The notes under the pieces: model-generated | Databases searched by the model: none | What the model was told of the DNA's origin: nothing | The model's input: only the letters and a program-made list of their open reading frames with translations | Part shown: piece by piece, positions 7,755 through 16,403 of the stretch | Position numbering within the stretch: position 1 is the stretch's first letter | Layout of the letters: each line of letters starts with the position of its first letter | Program-made: the position numbers and the translations under genes | DNA from: Anaerolineales bacterium | Lineage (GTDB): Bacteria; Chloroflexota; Anaerolineae; Anaerolineales; Villigracilaceae | Direction: 5' to 3' | DNA: 64,000 nt | NCBI GenBank assembly: GCA_020634885.1 | Contig: JACKAW010000003.1 | Span: forward strand, 310,001-374,000

Positions 7755-10380
7755 TCTTTTGCTTTCCATATCCACCAATGCGCTGCTGATCTTTGATGAA
7801 AGCGGGCAGGTCTTACATGCGAATGAGGCTGCAGCGAAATTATTTGGTTGGTCTGTGGAAGAACTGCAAAAGAAAAAGCTAAACGCATTATTGCCGCAGT
7901 CAAAAGTACACAACCACGCCAGTTTGTTTAAGCAATTCCTTGAAAGCAATGAAAAAAAACGAAAAATGGGGAAATATCGCTCCATTAAAGCGCGCCGAAA
8001 AAATGGGGATGAAATCCCCATAGAAGCATCCGTTGGAAAAAGCGAAATGGATGGAAAGGTTGTGGCGGTAGCCTCGCTGCGAGATATTTCTCACGAAAAG
8101 CACACCGAAGAGTTAATTCATTCGCTGGCTATGATCCCGAACGAAAACCCAAACCCGGTTTTTCGTGTTGATCTGCAAGGCAAGATCCTTTTTGTAAACG
8201 AAAGCGGCGAAAGGATGTTAAATGAGATCGGGGTTGAGAAGCATGGTTATGTTCCGCATTTCTGGAATGACCATATCGTCGCTGCCAACCGTTCAGAGTC
8301 ACAGGTTGTTGAGGTTATCAAGCATGGAGGGCGGTCTTATTCTTGCGCATTTGCCCCCATTGCACAAATGGATTATGTAAATATTTATGGTCTCGATGTT
8401 ACAGAGCGGGAAATGGAAAAATCGCGGCTGGCAATATCTGATGACATATTAAATTCCATCGGCAACCTGGTGCTGGTTGCAAATCGACATGCCGAGATCG
8501 TGTATGTCAGCCCGTCTGTCAAGAACATAATTGGATATGAACGCGAGGAGATACTTGGGCAGGGATGGTGGGATATGGAACGGATCTCCGGCGGCGATGT
8601 GGAAGCGGAAAAGGAATATATTCGTAAATCCGCGGCGGGTATCCTTGAAACGGATGGAAAGCCCTATGAGCATCGGGTTCGCCACAAAGATGGCTCCTGG
8701 CGATGGTTAATGCTCTCCGACACCAAAGGTCCACATGACCTGCTTATTGGCATCGGCTCAGACATTACCTCTCTAAAAATGATGGAAGAGGAATTGACAG
8801 CCCAAAAAGACTTTGCCCAAACACTTACCGAACAAATGGGGCAGGGTCTTACTGTAACGAACGAGCGGGGTATTTTTGAATTTGTAAACCCTTCTTATGC
8901 AAAAATGCTGGGCTACCCACCTGAAGAGATCATTGGTAAATCTCCCATACACTTCACCTTTCCAGAAGATCTTCAAAAACTGCTTGACGCGCGAGACAAA
9001 CGAAGATCTGGAGAAATTACAACCTACGAAACCCGCCTCCAAAGAAACGGGGGCAGCGAGGTCTTTGCCCTGGTTACGGGTGTCCCGCGAATGGTGGCGG
9101 ATAGGTATGCAGGCTCCATTTCGGTGATCACCGATCTTTCAGACCGCCAGAAAATAGAACGCACGCTTCGCGAATATGCCGAAAAATTGAACCAGACCAA
9201 CATTGAACTTTCGGAGGCTCGTGACCGCGCCTTGGAAGCCTCTTATTTAAAAAGCGCTTTCCTTGCCACAATGAGCCATGAGATCCGTACTCCCATGAAT
9301 GCGATTTTAGGGATGAACGAACTTTTACTGGATACGCCCTTAAACAGTGAACAGCGTGAATTTGTAAGTGTGATCGAAAGTTCCGGCCAAAACCTGCTTA
9401 GTGTCTTAAATGATATTCTGGATTTTTCAAAGATCGAGGCGGGCAAACTCTCGATCCGTCCTGTGTCCTTTTCTCCTGAAAAATTGATGGAAGAAACTTT
9501 AAGACTTTTCAGTTCCAGTGCGCAAAATAAAAACATCCACATTTCCTTGAACATTTCGCCAAACATCCCTGAAAAACTGGTTGGGGATGATGGCAGAATT
9601 CGTCAGGTTTTGAATAATTTAATCAGTAATGCCATCAAATTTACCAACCCGGGCGGCTCCATTTTCCTTTATCTATCTGGAACACACATCAACGAAGATA
9701 GAGCCGTCTGCACTTTTACAGTTCAAGATACTGGAGAGGGCATTCCCGCCGAAATTAAACCAAAATTATTCGAGCCATTCACGCAAGCCGATGTTTCACA
9801 TTCCCGCAAACATGGTGGCACCGGGCTGGGGTTGGCAATTTCCAAACGTTTGGTAGACCTGATGCATGGAGAGATCGGCTATACCACGCTTGAAGGAATA
9901 GGAACCAACTTTTGGTTTAGTCTGCCTTTGTTGTTTGCAGAAAACCACCTAGAGCAAGGGGCAATCTCTGAAAAAGAATCGCCGAAATATACAATTCATA
10001 AATCAGTTTTGATCGTGGAAGATAACCTGGTTAATCGAGATTTGTTAACGCTGCAATTACGAGAATTTGGTCTGATTTCGCAGCAGGCAACCAATGGACG
10101 GGACGCTGTGGAATTGCTGGCAATGAACCTGGATGAATACCTGCTTGTACTTATGGATCTGAATATGCCGGTCATGGATGGGTTTGAGGCGGCTCGTCTT
10201 ATTCGAAAAAACGAAACCGGTACGCAAAAACGCATCCCGATCATTGCGGTAACCGCCAATGTCATGCCGGGAGTGCGTGAGTTATGCCTGCAAGCCGGAA
10301 TGGACGATTACATAGCCAAACCCATCAGTTTGCAAGATATTGAGAAACTTTTAGAAAAATGGCTGCATTCTGCTGTGTAG
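7747..10380 (+). CDS. PAS-rich hybrid histidine kinase with C-terminal receiver
   Basis: The 877-residue cytoplasmic kinase has PAS-like domains at about 1-115, 125-215, 230-345 and 360-475, a coiled linker, a HisKA domain with the phospho-His in SHEIRTPMNAILGMNE (about residue 515), a HATPase domain (N-box NNLISNAIKF, GTGLGLAISKRLV) and a receiver (about 755-875) with Asp in LMDLNMPVMDG. There is no membrane segment, so it senses an internal signal such as redox state or a ligand through PAS. It is the last gene of the signalling operon that starts with the decayed STAS gene. The receiver may pass phosphate on to the stand-alone regulator at 7001 through an Hpt protein not encoded here. Confidence 0.92.
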   Translation: MLDLLLSISTNALLIFDESGQVLHANEAAAKLFGWSVEELQKKKLNALLPQSKVHNHASLFKQFLESNEKKRKMGKYRSIKARRKNGDEIPIEASVGKSEMDGKVVAVASLRDISHEKHTEELIHSLAMIPNENPNPVFRVDLQGKILFVNESGERMLNEIGVEKHGYVPHFWNDHIVAANRSESQVVEVIKHGGRSYSCAFAPIAQMDYVNIYGLDVTEREMEKSRLAISDDILNSIGNLVLVANRHAEIVYVSPSVKNIIGYEREEILGQGWWDMERISGGDVEAEKEYIRKSAAGILETDGKPYEHRVRHKDGSWRWLMLSDTKGPHDLLIGIGSDITSLKMMEEELTAQKDFAQTLTEQMGQGLTVTNERGIFEFVNPSYAKMLGYPPEEIIGKSPIHFTFPEDLQKLLDARDKRRSGEITTYETRLQRNGGSEVFALVTGVPRMVADRYAGSISVITDLSDRQKIERTLREYAEKLNQTNIELSEARDRALEASYLKSAFLATMSHEIRTPMNAILGMNELLLDTPLNSEQREFVSVIESSGQNLLSVLNDILDFSKIEAGKLSIRPVSFSPEKLMEETLRLFSSSAQNKNIHISLNISPNIPEKLVGDDGRIRQVLNNLISNAIKFTNPGGSIFLYLSGTHINEDRAVCTFTVQDTGEGIPAEIKPKLFEPFTQADVSHSRKHGGTGLGLAISKRLVDLMHGEIGYTTLEGIGTNFWFSLPLLFAENHLEQGAISEKESPKYTIHKSVLIVEDNLVNRDLLTLQLREFGLISQQATNGRDAVELLAMNLDEYLLVLMDLNMPVMDGFEAARLIRKNETGTQKRIPIIAVTANVMPGVRELCLQAGMDDYIAKPISLQDIEKLLEKWLHSAV

Positions 10381-10436
10381 ATGGACAGTAAAAATAAGTT
10401 AATGTCAGTAATGGATAAGAAACCTTGTCGGAATTC

Positions 10437-10526
10437 ACCACGGATAAACGCAGATTCACGCAGATTTAGAAAATGGATTTGTTCTAAAACGATCTCTAAT
10501 CCTGTTTATCTGTGCTTATCTGTGGT
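10437..10526. repeat. Imperfect inverted repeat of the ACCACGGAT/ATCTGTGGT type
   Basis: Arms 10437-10455 and 10508-10526 pair over 19 bases with three mismatches. It lies between convergent kinase and glucokinase genes, where it could help end transcription. Similar ACCACAGAG and ACAGATTACACTGATT segments occur near 53843 and 15632, so it appears to belong to a dispersed family. Confidence 0.6.
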
Positions 10527-10615
10527 CAAAAATTATTATCCATTATTCACGTTAAGTTAAGGAATCAGTCGAAATAGATTTTACAAAAATATACTCCCAA
10601 CACCAAAGCGCCCTC

Positions 10616-11596
10616 TTAACGCAAACCATACGCACCAGCGCCCATCAATGGCGCTTTGGTGTTTAAGATCACTTTAACCGGCATTTTTGTCAACAAGCCT
10701 TCAAAACGTCCTTTGCGGCGCAGCGTGGCAAGGAATTCTGGCTTCTGCAACTCTTCTAGAATACGCGGCGGGATGCCCCCCCCAAGGTAAATACCGCCTG
10801 TCGCCAAAATCTTTAATGCGTGGTTCCCCGCTTCAACCGCCAGAATGGAACAAAACAAGTGTAGCGTGGCAGCACAAAGTTCAGAAGTTTGTGCCGCGCC
10901 AAATATCACAGGCGCCATATCTGCACCTTCTGTCAGTTTTTTCGCCAACCATTCAGGTTCGGGATGCTTGCCAGTTTCTTTAAGAAAAGCGTACAGATTA
11001 GGAATGCCCAATGAGCCAGAACAAACCCGCTCCATACTCACATGTTCCAGTCCTTTTTTATGTTGCAGGAATTCCAACAGTTCAATCTGCAATGCATTAA
11101 TGGGAGAAAAAGAGGCGTGCCCGCCTTCGGAAGCATGAGCACAGTAGGTTGCGCTATCCTTGGTCAAGTACGCCTCTCCCAAGCCCGTGCCTGGTGCAAG
11201 AACTGCAATGGAGCCGCCACTGACAGGTACACCCGCCGACAAGGTAAATACATCTTCGTCGTTCAAGATCGGCACAGCATAAGCCATGCCTTCAAGATCG
11301 TTGAGCAGATTGGCGCGCATCACATTGAACTTTGCTGCAAGGTGCTCTTCTTCCATCACCCACGGCAGGTTGGTGATAACCGCCTTCCCGTCGATCACTG
11401 GACCTGCCACTACCAGGCAAATGGCATCGATCTGTACTGCCGCATCATCCAGATAGGCATGGATGATCTCATCCACACTATCATATTGCGAACTGACAAA
11501 ATGTTTTTCATTCGTAAGCCCGCGCGGTCCCGTCTCAGACGAGACGATTGCAAGGGCGGTCTTTGTGCCGCCAATATCGCCAACCAAAACCTTCAT
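10616..11596 (-). CDS. glk: Glucokinase
   Basis: This 326-residue enzyme phosphorylates glucose to glucose-6-phosphate with ATP in the cytoplasm. It belongs to the bacterial glucokinase branch of the ASKHA fold: GDIGGTKTALAIV at the N-terminus binds phosphate, LNDLEGMAYAV is the sugar-site segment, and LAPGTGLGEAYL and GGIYLGGGIPPR are the later nucleotide-binding loops. The zinc-binding Cys cluster of ROK kinases is absent, which separates it from that family. The start has a GAGG ribosome binding site. It is transcribed alone, with about 290 bases of mostly non-coding sequence upstream. Confidence 0.92.
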   Translation of the reverse strand: MKVLVGDIGGTKTALAIVSSETGPRGLTNEKHFVSSQYDSVDEIIHAYLDDAAVQIDAICLVVAGPVIDGKAVITNLPWVMEEEHLAAKFNVMRANLLNDLEGMAYAVPILNDEDVFTLSAGVPVSGGSIAVLAPGTGLGEAYLTKDSATYCAHASEGGHASFSPINALQIELLEFLQHKKGLEHVSMERVCSGSLGIPNLYAFLKETGKHPEPEWLAKKLTEGADMAPVIFGAAQTSELCAATLHLFCSILAVEAGNHALKILATGGIYLGGGIPPRILEELQKPEFLATLRRKGRFEGLLTKMPVKVILNTKAPLMGAGAYGLR

Positions 11597-11671
11597 GTTT
11601 TAATATCCTCGAAATATCTTTTTAAATCACCTTACGTGATTTTGTCGCAGGGTTTAAGCACATGCCAATCT

Positions 11672-11785
11672 TCAGGAAAGGGTCGCCCCTGCTGCGTAAG
11701 GTACGTTTTTAAAATAGCGGTTCAATAAATCGTTCAGGTTATCCTTTGACCATCTGGCAAAAGCACTGGGGATTCCTTTCGTCAT
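11672..11785 (-). other. Possible short ORF or gene remnant upstream of glk
   Basis: In the 286-base gap between glk and the methyltransferase gene, a 37-codon frame (MTKGIPSAFARW and onward, ending GATLS) has protein-like composition and continues in frame a little further upstream to about 11825. There is no good ribosome binding site and no family I recognise. It may be a remnant of a lost gene. Confidence 0.2.
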
Positions 11786-11882
11786 CAGAAGCGAACGGAA
11801 AATATCCGATGTAAATATCACCTAACCTACGATTGTATCTTGCAAGAAGTCCGTTGGGTTGGAGTTTTTTATTGAACCTCAA

Positions 11883-12599
11883 TTAAAGTGCTTGTCTTTT
11901 TATTCCGCCAAAGGCGGCAAAACAACCGTTCTTGTGAAGCACCTCTACCTGGGGAAAACCAACGGCACGCAATATATCCAATTGATAGCCCAAGGAACGA
12001 GGGGTGTCTTCGTCCTCAATATATGCGTAGACTTGATCACGGTATGCCTCGCCACGCAGATTAACAAGGTATTCTCCATAACGCGTCCACATCAGTGCCT
12101 GAATGGAGGCAATGTCATGCTTCACCATGTCAGCGATCCACAACGCGCCGCCCGGCTTCAATGCAATGAGGCATTTTTCAAACACAGCGTACCACTCTTC
12201 GTCCGTCCGCAAGTGATGGAAGACCGCTCCGGCAAGAATGATATCGAATTGTTCCGCACCTAATTCCAAATCACGGATATCTGACTGAATGGTGGTTACT
12301 GCGCCGCGTGTCACAGAAGCAACACGCTCACGCGCCCGATCCAGCATGGGCTGGCTTAGGTCAGTCAGGGTGATATTGAGATTAGGAAGTGCGCCCAGCA
12401 TTTTAAGGCTGTAATTTCCCGCACCGCAGCCAATATCCAGCAAAGCTGAGGCATGAGGTGTAACTGCCGCCGCAGCTTCGGTCATCAGGTTAAGCATGAG
12501 CAAAGAATCTACAAACGCAGTGTGACCTGTCTCTAAATTGGAGAATCTCTCCACATCTTGATCAAAGCGAGCCCTAATTTGTTCTACAGTTGATTTCAC
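11883..12599 (-). CDS. Class I SAM-dependent methyltransferase
   Basis: A 238-residue cytoplasmic enzyme with a seven-strand Rossmann methyltransferase fold. The SAM-binding glycine motif is LLDIGCGAGNYSL, the acidic end of strand 2 is LTDLSQPML, and motif IV is FDIILAGAVFHHL. The N-terminal segment ARFDQDVERFSNLETG precedes the fold and recalls the layout of tRNA cmo5U methyltransferase relatives, but this is not enough to assign a substrate. It starts with a GGAG ribosome binding site just downstream of the MFS gene stop (22 bases), so the two probably form an operon: the pair could modify and move a small molecule. Substrate unknown. Confidence 0.8.
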   Translation of the reverse strand: MKSTVEQIRARFDQDVERFSNLETGHTAFVDSLLMLNLMTEAAAAVTPHASALLDIGCGAGNYSLKMLGALPNLNITLTDLSQPMLDRARERVASVTRGAVTTIQSDIRDLELGAEQFDIILAGAVFHHLRTDEEWYAVFEKCLIALKPGGALWIADMVKHDIASIQALMWTRYGEYLVNLRGEAYRDQVYAYIEDEDTPRSLGYQLDILRAVGFPQVEVLHKNGCFAAFGGIKRQAL

Positions 12600-12621
12600 A
12601 AGAACTCCAAAATATGGCAGC

Positions 12622-13821
12622 TTATATTGCCGTCTCAGAAATAGTCCTTGATCGCACCTTACGGTGCTGCCACATCATCACAGCAAAGACGATTGCATTA
12701 AGGAAAAGGCTGACCAAAACCAGCCAGGGCATGGTGTAGGCGCCAAACCGTTCGATGGCAATACCGGTAAGCCAGGGTAGTACAACCGCCCCAAAACTAT
12801 CTCCAAGAATGATAAGGCTGCTGATGGTTGCGGTCAGTTTGACGGATTGCCCCGCAAAGTTGTACCCTGTTGCCCAAATAGGCGCCATGAAAAAACCTGC
12901 CGCCACCACGACAATCCATAATATAGTGGTGGAGTGCGGTATCGCAATTGCCAGCGTCAACGAGCCGATCCCTCCCAAAAAAGAGACTGTCAGAACCTGC
13001 ACTGGTTTAAAACGCATTGCCACGAGAATGGAAATAGCGCGCCCAATGGTAAATGATAGCCAGAAACCAGAAGTCAGGTAGGCGGCAGTTGTAACATCCG
13101 CAAGGTTAAGTGTGAGAGCGTAGGTATAGATCCAGTTGCCAAACGTGATCTCAGAGCCCACATAGAAAAACAGAAAAAGCATGGCAACCAGTATGATCGG
13201 CAGCACAGTACGCAGATTTTCGTGACGCTGGGAGTTATCTTCGTTTTCGTGGGGATGTTCCGGGCTGCCGGGCAAAAACATCATGAACAAGGTAATGGGA
13301 AAGGCAATCATTGCCAAAGCCCAGTACGCATGTTGATATGTACCGCCCAGCCTTAATATTTGAGCAAAGACGGTTGGCGCTAAAAATGCTCCCAACCCAA
13401 ATGAAAAGTGCAGTCCGTTGATATAGGGACCGGCTTTTTCCCCATGGATCCACATCAGAAGTGTATTGGAGCCGTTGTTGATCATCCCAATCGGTAAGCC
13501 ACTGATGAAAACGATCAGTAACAGAATCCACAGATTTCCAGCCAGGGGTGTCACGACCAGCACGATCGTGCTGATCAGTTGGGCTAAACCTAGAACAAGG
13601 TGTCTTTGCGGAACGCGGTCAAGGATGCGTCCACTGATGGCTGTACCTAAAATGCCGCCGATTGAACTGACCAAAAATATCGAGCCAATGGCGCCAAGCG
13701 TGCTGCCAGTTTGCTTTGCCAGTGATGGTAGTGCGGGTCCGGTTATCCCCAGCCCCAAACCCAGGCAGATGAAGATCAGGTAATAGCCGAGCGTATTGCG
13801 AAGTTTTTCGTTTTGTGTCAT
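12622..13821 (-). CDS. MFS transporter
   Basis: A 399-residue inner-membrane protein with about twelve predicted helices. Helix 1 starts at residue 11 (GYYLIFICLGLGLGITGPAL), the MFS loop motif appears as SGRILDRVPQRH, and a charged central loop (PGSPEHPHENEDNSQRHENL) divides the two halves. The overall look, including SGLPIGMINNGSNTLLMW and the position of conserved Asn residues, resembles sugar-type FucP/MFSD4-like members, but the substrate cannot be read from sequence. The start has an AAAAGGT ribosome binding site. The methyltransferase gene follows closely on the same strand. Confidence 0.82.
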   Translation of the reverse strand: MTQNEKLRNTLGYYLIFICLGLGLGITGPALPSLAKQTGSTLGAIGSIFLVSSIGGILGTAISGRILDRVPQRHLVLGLAQLISTIVLVVTPLAGNLWILLLIVFISGLPIGMINNGSNTLLMWIHGEKAGPYINGLHFSFGLGAFLAPTVFAQILRLGGTYQHAYWALAMIAFPITLFMMFLPGSPEHPHENEDNSQRHENLRTVLPIILVAMLFLFFYVGSEITFGNWIYTYALTLNLADVTTAAYLTSGFWLSFTIGRAISILVAMRFKPVQVLTVSFLGGIGSLTLAIAIPHSTTILWIVVVAAGFFMAPIWATGYNFAGQSVKLTATISSLIILGDSFGAVVLPWLTGIAIERFGAYTMPWLVLVSLFLNAIVFAVMMWQHRKVRSRTISETAI

Positions 13822-14002
13822 GGATACCTTTTAGATCGATATAACGTAGTTGCGCAATTATTTTAAATCGGCGGGGTTTTGAACCCGGCATTGATTTTCG
13901 TATTACAGCAGGCTAATTTTCAATTCGTGGATGTAAAGTTATGCCGCGTATCCCCAAGATCATCTGCCCATTGACTTACAGCAACCGGGTTGAAATTATA
14001 AA

Positions 14003-14032
14003 CCCTTCCACCGAGCGCGCTCAGTGGAAGGG
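14003..14032 (-). terminator. Terminator hairpin after moeZ-like gene
   Basis: CCCTTCCAC and GTGGAAGGG arms (14003-14011, 14024-14032) are extended inward by GAGC/GCTC. On the minus strand the hairpin is followed by TTTATAATTT, about 70 bases past the stop of the sulfurtransferase gene. The 280-base gap between this gene and the MFS gene holds nothing else I can support. Confidence 0.65.
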
Positions 14033-14101
14033 TCTTTTCATCGTTTATCTTCAATGGGTGGTCTCAATATGACTTCGGCTGCCCAACCACCAGGTTTGCC
14101 A

Positions 14102-15256
14102 TTAATACAACGGCAACGATGGGTCTACTTCTTCAGCCCAGGCGTTGATGCCGCCTTTGAGGTTCTTCATTTTCTTGAAGCCTGCGGAGGATAGGATTTC
14201 GATGGCACGCGCCGAGCGTGATCCGCGTTTGCAGAAGACGACCATCTCTTCGGCAGAGTCCAGTTCTGCCATGCGCTGGGCAACTTCACCGAGCGGAATA
14301 TTTTTCGCGCCTTGAATGGCGGCGATCTCCAACTCGTGAGGTTCACGCACATCGAGCAGAATCAGCTTCGGGTCACGTTCGAGGCGGGCTTTTAAATCCT
14401 GGGCTGTGATGTCCCAATCCGCGCCTGCTGATGTATCATCCGCGTGGTGACCGGGCACGCCGCAAAATTCTTCGTAGTCGATCAACTCTTTGATGTCGGC
14501 GTTCGGTCCGCACACACGGCAGTTGGGGTTTTTCTTGAGCTTGACAAAGTCAAAGGTCATGTCTAATGCGTTGTAAAGCAGGAGCTTACCAATGAGCGGT
14601 TCACCGATGCCAAGCAAGACCTTGAGTGCTTCGGTGGCTTGCAACGTGCCGATAGTTCCGGGCAGAATGCCCAACACCCCGCCCTCTGCGCACGAAGGGA
14701 CAAGCCCGGGAGGAGGCGGTTCGGGGAAGAGACAGCGATAGCACGGTCCCTTCTCGGCATGGAAGACGCTCACCTGCCCATCGAAGCGGAAGATGGAGCC
14801 GTAGATGTTCGGCTTGCCCAGCATTACACAGACATCGTTGGTGAGGTAGCGGGTCGGGAAATTATCGGTGCCGTCGATGATGAGGTCGTAATCCTTGGCG
14901 AGGCGCATGGCGTTCTCGGAGGTATACGGCTCGTTATAAATATCAACCTGAATATCGGGGTTGAGGTCTTGCAAACGTTCCCTGGCGCTTTCCACTTTGA
15001 GCTTGCCGACTGTAGATGTGCCGTGAATGACCTGCCGTTGCAAATTCGATGAATCGACAATGTCGTAATCCACCAAGCCGATGCGTCCAATACCCGCCGC
15101 AGCAAGATAGAGCGCAACGGGCGAGCCAAGTCCGCCTGTGCCGATGACCAGCACCGATGAGTTCTTGAGTTTGATCTGCCCCTGCAAGCCGACTTCGGGC
15201 ATGAGCAGGTGGCGTGAGTAGCGCAAAATTTGGTCGTGTGAAAGTTCTTCGATCAT
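14102..15256 (-). CDS. moeZ: MoeZ/MoeB-R type adenylyltransferase-sulfurtransferase (ThiF + rhodanese)
   Basis: The 384-residue protein activates the C-terminal glycine of a ubiquitin-like sulfur carrier with ATP and then loads sulfur through its rhodanese domain. The E1-like domain (1-250) shows GTGGLGSPVALYLAAAG and DGTDNFPTRY, with zinc pairs CYRC and CRVC. The rhodanese domain (about 285-380) has the active-site loop VVFCKRGSRS. Its start overlaps the sulfur-carrier gene stop in a TAATG arrangement. It is the last gene of the operon cysM-mec-tusA-carrier-moeZ, matching the M. tuberculosis MoeZ/CysO/CysM/Mec pathway for cysteine synthesis from O-phosphoserine. Confidence 0.92.
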   Translation of the reverse strand: MIEELSHDQILRYSRHLLMPEVGLQGQIKLKNSSVLVIGTGGLGSPVALYLAAAGIGRIGLVDYDIVDSSNLQRQVIHGTSTVGKLKVESARERLQDLNPDIQVDIYNEPYTSENAMRLAKDYDLIIDGTDNFPTRYLTNDVCVMLGKPNIYGSIFRFDGQVSVFHAEKGPCYRCLFPEPPPPGLVPSCAEGGVLGILPGTIGTLQATEALKVLLGIGEPLIGKLLLYNALDMTFDFVKLKKNPNCRVCGPNADIKELIDYEEFCGVPGHHADDTSAGADWDITAQDLKARLERDPKLILLDVREPHELEIAAIQGAKNIPLGEVAQRMAELDSAEEMVVFCKRGSRSARAIEILSSAGFKKMKNLKGGINAWAEEVDPSLPLY

Positions 15257-15570
15257 TAGACCCCCATCCCCGACCCTTCCCCCTTCAGGGGGAAGGGAGA
15301 ACCTCCCGCAATGGACGGAATGAGCATCACTTTATCGTCATCTTTGATCGGCGTTTCGACACCTTGCAGGTCTTTGATGTTGTGCTCACCGACGAACAAA
15401 TTGACGAACGGACGAAGTTCATTATTCTCGTTGAAAAGATGCGGCGCAATAGCGGGATACTGTGTCGTCAGATCTGTTAATGCTTCAGAAATTTTTGCGC
15501 CGCTCACGGTCACTTCGCTTTTACCGCCGGTGTAGGTGCGCAATGGAGTTGGAATTCTCAATGTGGTCAT
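15256..15570 (-). CDS. cysO: CysO-like ubiquitin-fold sulfur carrier with unusual C-terminal tail
   Basis: The 104-residue protein has the MoaD/ThiS/CysO beta-grasp fold, with the typical ALTDLTTQYPAIAPHLF and FVNLFVGEHNIKDL segments and the end DDKVMLIPSIAGG. Carriers normally end at this Gly-Gly, where a thiocarboxylate forms. Here the frame runs on for 14 residues (SPFPLKGEGSGMGV) encoded by a palindromic repeat, so Gly89-Gly90 would be internal. Activation would need trimming, and the Mec-like JAMM protease encoded upstream in the operon could do this. Alternatively the tail inactivates it. The TAATG junction with moeZ suggests both are translated. Confidence 0.85.
   Translation of the reverse strand: MTTLRIPTPLRTYTGGKSEVTVSGAKISEALTDLTTQYPAIAPHLFNENNELRPFVNLFVGEHNIKDLQGVETPIKDDDKVMLIPSIAGGSPFPLKGEGSGMGV
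15274..15297. repeat. Palindromic repeat inside the sulfur-carrier 3' end
   Basis: Perfect 11-base arms (15274-15284 and 15287-15297, CCCTTCCCCCT/AGGGGGAAGGG) lie within the last codons of the sulfur carrier gene. The flanking GGGTCGGGGATGGGGG on the minus strand closely matches GGGTTGGGGATGAGGG near 4103 on the plus strand, so this is a dispersed element. Confidence 0.7.
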
Positions 15571-15729
15571 ATCTCTTCTCTCTCGTTATAGTTTTTATTT
15601 TAAGAGAGTGTTTCTTAAGTCATTTTTGTACACAGATTACACTGATTTCACGAAGATTCTTATGGAACAATCCTCTAAAAAAATCCGTGTACTTAAAAAA
15701 CAGTCTCTACGGTCATTTTACAGTGAAAA

Positions 15730-15966
15730 CTATGCCTTCTTTAAAAAGAAAACAAACTTCCCATCTTCTTCTATAGATGATAACAATTCATTACCTGTTT
15801 GTCGGCTCCACGCGGCAATATCGGGCGGCGAACCTGCATCAGTAGCGATCATCTTCAACACCTGCCCGCTTTGAAGATCATTCATCGCCTTCTTCGTTTT
15901 CACAATCGGCATCGGGCAAAGCATACCTGTGCAGTCTAACAGTTGGTCTTCCTTAATGGCTTCCAT
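15730..15966 (-). CDS. tusA: TusA/SirA-family sulfur transfer protein
   Basis: A 78-residue cytoplasmic protein of the TusA/YedF/SirA family, which passes persulfide sulfur between donors and acceptors. The signature DCTGMLCPMPIVKTKKAM is present; Cys17 in the CPxP motif is the expected persulfide carrier, and Cys12 is an extra cysteine close by. The AGGAG ribosome binding site is about 12 bases from the ATG. It lies between the mec-like gene and the sulfur carrier gene, so it probably feeds sulfur to MoeZ or to the carrier. The 160 bases downstream hold an AT-rich repeat-like stretch (ACAGATTACACTGATTTCAC near 15633). Confidence 0.88.
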   Translation of the reverse strand: MEAIKEDQLLDCTGMLCPMPIVKTKKAMNDLQSGQVLKMIATDAGSPPDIAAWSRQTGNELLSSIEEDGKFVFFLKKA

Positions 15967-15989
15967 GTTAAAAAAGTTTCTCCTAAAAA

Positions 15990-16403
15990 TTATTGAATTT
16001 CAATTTCTTCTTCATCGTATTTCGTGCGGTCTTCCACCAATCGCCATGAGCGGTGGCTGACCGTTTTGCCCTTATCCACCCGCGAAATAATGTACGAGAA
16101 AAAAGGCTGCGCCCATTCGCGGTCATACTCCGAAGGGACATTCGGACAGTCAGGATGAGAATGGAACACGCCGATCAAATCCACGCCCTGTTCCATTGCC
16201 TTCATCTCTGCTTTCAGGTAATCTTCCGGCGTGAGCAGAAAGCGATTAAAGCGAGCCTCTTCTTCACGGGCATTGTCCAAAGGCAGCACGCCTTTTACCT
16301 CGCCATCCATGCCAAGCAAAAACCCAGCCCCCTCCCCCGGGTACGCCGCTTCGATATGTTTCTCAATTTCACGCACCTGGTCGTTCGTCAATTTCAAACT
16401 CAT
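15990..16403 (-). CDS. mec: JAMM-family metallopeptidase (Mec-like)
   Basis: The 137-residue protein carries the JAMM zinc motif: Glu in GEGAGFLLG and H-x-H-x10-D in VFHSHPDCPNVPSEYDREW. In mycobacteria Mec hydrolyses the CysO-cysteine adduct to free cysteine and recycle the carrier; related JAMM peptidases also trim residues after the Gly-Gly of sulfur carriers. Both activities are plausible here because the carrier has a 14-residue tail after Gly-Gly. Its ATG directly follows the cysM stop (TAAATG), showing tight coupling. Zinc is the expected metal. Confidence 0.88.
   Translation of the reverse strand: MSLKLTNDQVREIEKHIEAAYPGEGAGFLLGMDGEVKGVLPLDNAREEEARFNRFLLTPEDYLKAEMKAMEQGVDLIGVFHSHPDCPNVPSEYDREWAQPFFSYIISRVDKGKTVSHRSWRLVEDRTKYDEEEIEIQ

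Noticed and set aside
11042..11728. 228-codon open frame on the plus strand opposite glk
   Set aside because: It is antisense to the clear glucokinase gene, has no ribosome binding site and its translation shows no family features.
13861..14000. Possible structured RNA in the gap upstream of the terminator
   Set aside because: Only a short GGGTTTTGAACCC-type palindrome is visible; not enough to call an RNA gene.
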